Origin: Streptomyces sp. YIM 121038
GTDB lineage: Bacteria > Actinomycetota > Actinomycetes > Streptomycetales > Streptomycetaceae
Reading direction: 5' to 3'
Length of the DNA: 64,000 bases
NCBI RefSeq assembly: GCF_006088715.1
Contig: NZ_CP030771.1
Span: 2,790,001 to 2,854,000, forward strand
Below are positions 62,839 to 64,000 of this stretch, in pieces. The notes beneath the pieces were generated by a model. It did not search any database and was not told the DNA's origin. It saw nothing but the letters and a program-made list of their open reading frames with translations. The first letter of the stretch is position 1. Every line of letters begins with the position of its first letter. The translations under genes and the position numbers were made by a program.

Positions 62839-63759
62839 TCAGGCCTGCTGGTGGTGCAGGCCCAGGTTCTCGTAGATCTCCAGTGTCGCCGTGGAGTTGT
62901 TCAGCGTGATGAAGTGCAGCCCCGGGACGCCCTCGGCGAGGAGCCGCGCGCAGAACTCCGTCGCGAACTCGATACCAATGGAGCGTACAGCGGCGGGATC
63001 GTCCTGCGCCGAGAGGATCCGCTCTTTGAGCGCGGGCGGGAAGTCCGCGTTGCTGAGCTGCGGCAGTCGCTCCAGCTGGCGCACGTTCGTGACCGGCATG
63101 ATCTCGGGGATGATCGGCGTCTCGCAGCCCGCCGCGGCGACGCGGTCGCGCAGCCGCAGGTATTCCTCGGGGTGGAAGAACATCTGCGTGATCGCGTAGT
63201 CCGCGCCCGCGCGGCACTTGTCGACGAAGTGCCGGACGTCGGAGTCCCAGTCGGTCGAGCGCGGGTGCATCGCGGGAAAGGCCGCCACGCCCACGCAGAA
63301 GTCGCCGGACTCCTTGATGAGCTGGACCAGTTCGGCGGCGTAGGTAAGCCCTTCGGGGTGTTTGCCCCATTCGCCCATCGGGTCGCCGGGCGGGTCGCCG
63401 CGCAGCGCGAGCATGTTGCGGATCCCCGCGTCCGCGTACTGCCCGATGATGTTGCGCAGCTCGGCGACCGAGTGGTCGACGGCGGTGAGGTGGGCGACCG
63501 GGGTGAGCGTCGAGTCGGCGACGATCTGCTGGGTCTCCTTGACCGTGCCCGCGCGCGTGGAGCCGCCGGCTCCGTACGTCACGGACACGAAGCTCGGCGC
63601 GACCGCCTCGACCCTGCGCAGCGAGTTCCACAGGTTCCGCTCGCCCTTGGGGGTCTTCGGCGCAGAGAACTCGAAGGAGTACGTGGTCTTGCCGGTCGCG
63701 AGCATGTCGCGCACGGTGCGTGCGCGGTCCGTCCTGGTGGAAGCAGTGCCTAGGGCCAT
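62839..63759 (-). CDS. metF: Methylenetetrahydrofolate reductase
   Basis: MetF (306 aa) reduces 5,10-methylene-THF to 5-methyl-THF for methionine synthesis, using FAD. Residues 25-40 read [20 protein letters not shown]. The segments [33 protein letters not shown] and [20 protein letters not shown] are the family blocks for FAD and folate contacts. [20 protein letters not shown] ends the barrel. ATG 63759 has no ribosome-binding site but a promoter whose -10 ends 6 nt upstream, so the mRNA is probably leaderless. Confidence 0.95.
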   Translation of the reverse strand: MALGTASTRTDRARTVRDMLATGKTTYSFEFSAPKTPKGERNLWNSLRRVEAVAPSFVSVTYGAGGSTRAGTVKETQQIVADSTLTPVAHLTAVDHSVAELRNIIGQYADAGIRNMLALRGDPPGDPMGEWGKHPEGLTYAAELVQLIKESGDFCVGVAAFPAMHPRSTDWDSDVRHFVDKCRAGADYAITQMFFHPEEYLRLRDRVAAAGCETPIIPEIMPVTNVRQLERLPQLSNADFPPALKERILSAQDDPAAVRSIGIEFATEFCARLLAEGVPGLHFITLNNSTATLEIYENLGLHHQQA

Positions 63760-63765
63760 ACCGGC

Positions 63766-63794
63766 AGGTTAGCCAGGCCGCGCCGGTCACCCAA
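63766..63794 (-). promoter_or_regulatory. Leaderless promoter of metF
   Basis: On the minus strand TTGGGT (63794-63789), a 17-bp spacer and TAACCT (63771-63766) place the start of transcription at or next to the metF ATG. Confidence 0.45.
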
Positions 63795-63823
63795 CCAAAG
63801 GCAGGTGATATGTCCATTTGGTC

Positions 63824-63857
63824 AGCTTGTTGTCCGCCCATCGGACACCCACAAGCT
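63824..63857. repeat. Interrupted dyad upstream of metF
   Basis: AGCTTGT-TGTCCG (63824-63836) pairs with CGGACA (63842-63847) and ACAAGCT (63851-63857), leaving a CCC bulge and a CCCAT loop. It lies upstream of the metF promoter and before the possible divergent gene. Confidence 0.6.
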
Positions 63858-63886
63858 ATTGATCAGACGGGTGTACGTACATATTG

Positions 63887-64000
63887 ATGCGACCGGGGTA
63901 CCCCTCGGGCCTCGTGCCCCCGTCGTATGCCACGGCCACGAGCACCGCCGCCCCAGGCGCGGCACGGCCACAAGCGCCGACGCCCCGCGCACGCCGCGGC
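63887..64000 (+). CDS. Possible start of a divergent gene (partial)
   Basis: From ATG 63887 a frame is open to the right edge (MRPGYPSGLVPPSYATATST onward, Ala/Pro-rich). A low-complexity start like this is common before a folded domain. No ribosome-binding site is clear and no domain is visible, so the call is weak. Confidence 0.3.
   Translation, partial: MRPGYPSGLVPPSYATATSTAAPGAARPQAPTPRARRG

Noticed and set aside
1..64000. tRNA, rRNA, IS elements and attachment sites
   Set aside because: I found no T-loop consensus, transposase motif, terminal inverted repeats with target duplications, or integrase. The region reads as conserved core chromosome.

Overview
The window is a high-GC chromosomal segment with GTG and TTG starts, strong third-position GC bias, leaderless-looking promoters and long unbroken antisense shadows. 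It is clearly a Streptomyces or very close actinomycete. Gene order from dnaE through lspA, a DksA-like gene, ileS, divIVA, sepF, ftsZ, murG/ftsW, the mur genes, ftsI and rsmH to metF matches the conserved core arm known from S. coelicolor (around SCO2064-SCO2103). I see no tRNA, rRNA, insertion sequence, prophage or CRISPR array.

Layout. 1-3480 (+): end of a membrane protein gene, a helical-repeat protein, a Lon-N-domain protein, the YbaK deacylase and the 24-residue ribosomal protein bL37. 3481-3767: repeat-rich spacer with a perfect 28-bp inverted repeat. 3768-7737 (-): small membrane protein, ABC exporter pair and an NYN-domain putative RNase. 8050-8220 (+): 56-aa basic protein. 8359-11898 (-): replicative polymerase dnaE. 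12130-16924 (+): DUF2252 protein, membrane protein, membrane-anchored DsbA-like protein and PhoD. 16988-18726: a dienelactone hydrolase-like protein (-) and an MscS channel (+). 18739-23993 (-): Na+/H+ antiporter, GNAT, RluD-type synthase, lspA and a DksA-like protein with a histone-H1-like tail. 24300-27736 (+): T-box leader and ileS.

27978-45978 (-): the cell-wall and division cluster. Transcription runs from a good promoter at 46192-46219 through rsmH-ftsL-ftsI-murE-murF-mraY-murD-ftsW-murG-ftsQ-ftsZ-pgeF-ylmE-sepF-ylmG-divIVA. Many junctions overlap by 1-4 bp. The 276-bp ftsQ-ftsZ gap is the obvious site for separate ftsZ control. mraZ and murC are not in the cluster.

46395-52202 (+): beta-carbonic anhydrase, then an overlapping MoxR/DUF58/transglutaminase operon. 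52578-54868 (-): DUF3040 protein, methyltransferase and SAV_6107-type HEPN protein. 55126-58623 (+): an overlapping operon of a degenerate ABC-type ATPase, a YhgE/Pip membrane protein and a TetR regulator, with a palindrome upstream that is a likely TetR operator. 58998-63759: small K+ channel (-), DUF4126 protein (+), FAD amine-oxidase-like protein (+), Tyr-rich membrane protein (-) and metF (-). A divergent gene may begin at the right edge.

No wholly new multi-gene system stands out; this is mostly conserved housekeeping DNA. The best leads are an altered GxHH class-I signature in the T-box-controlled IleRS, the very short bL37 gene, a leader ORF translationally coupled to ftsW, repeat-bearing control DNA before ftsZ, a perfect five-copy 15-bp repeat in the DksA-like tail, and the degenerate ATPase/YhgE/TetR module.
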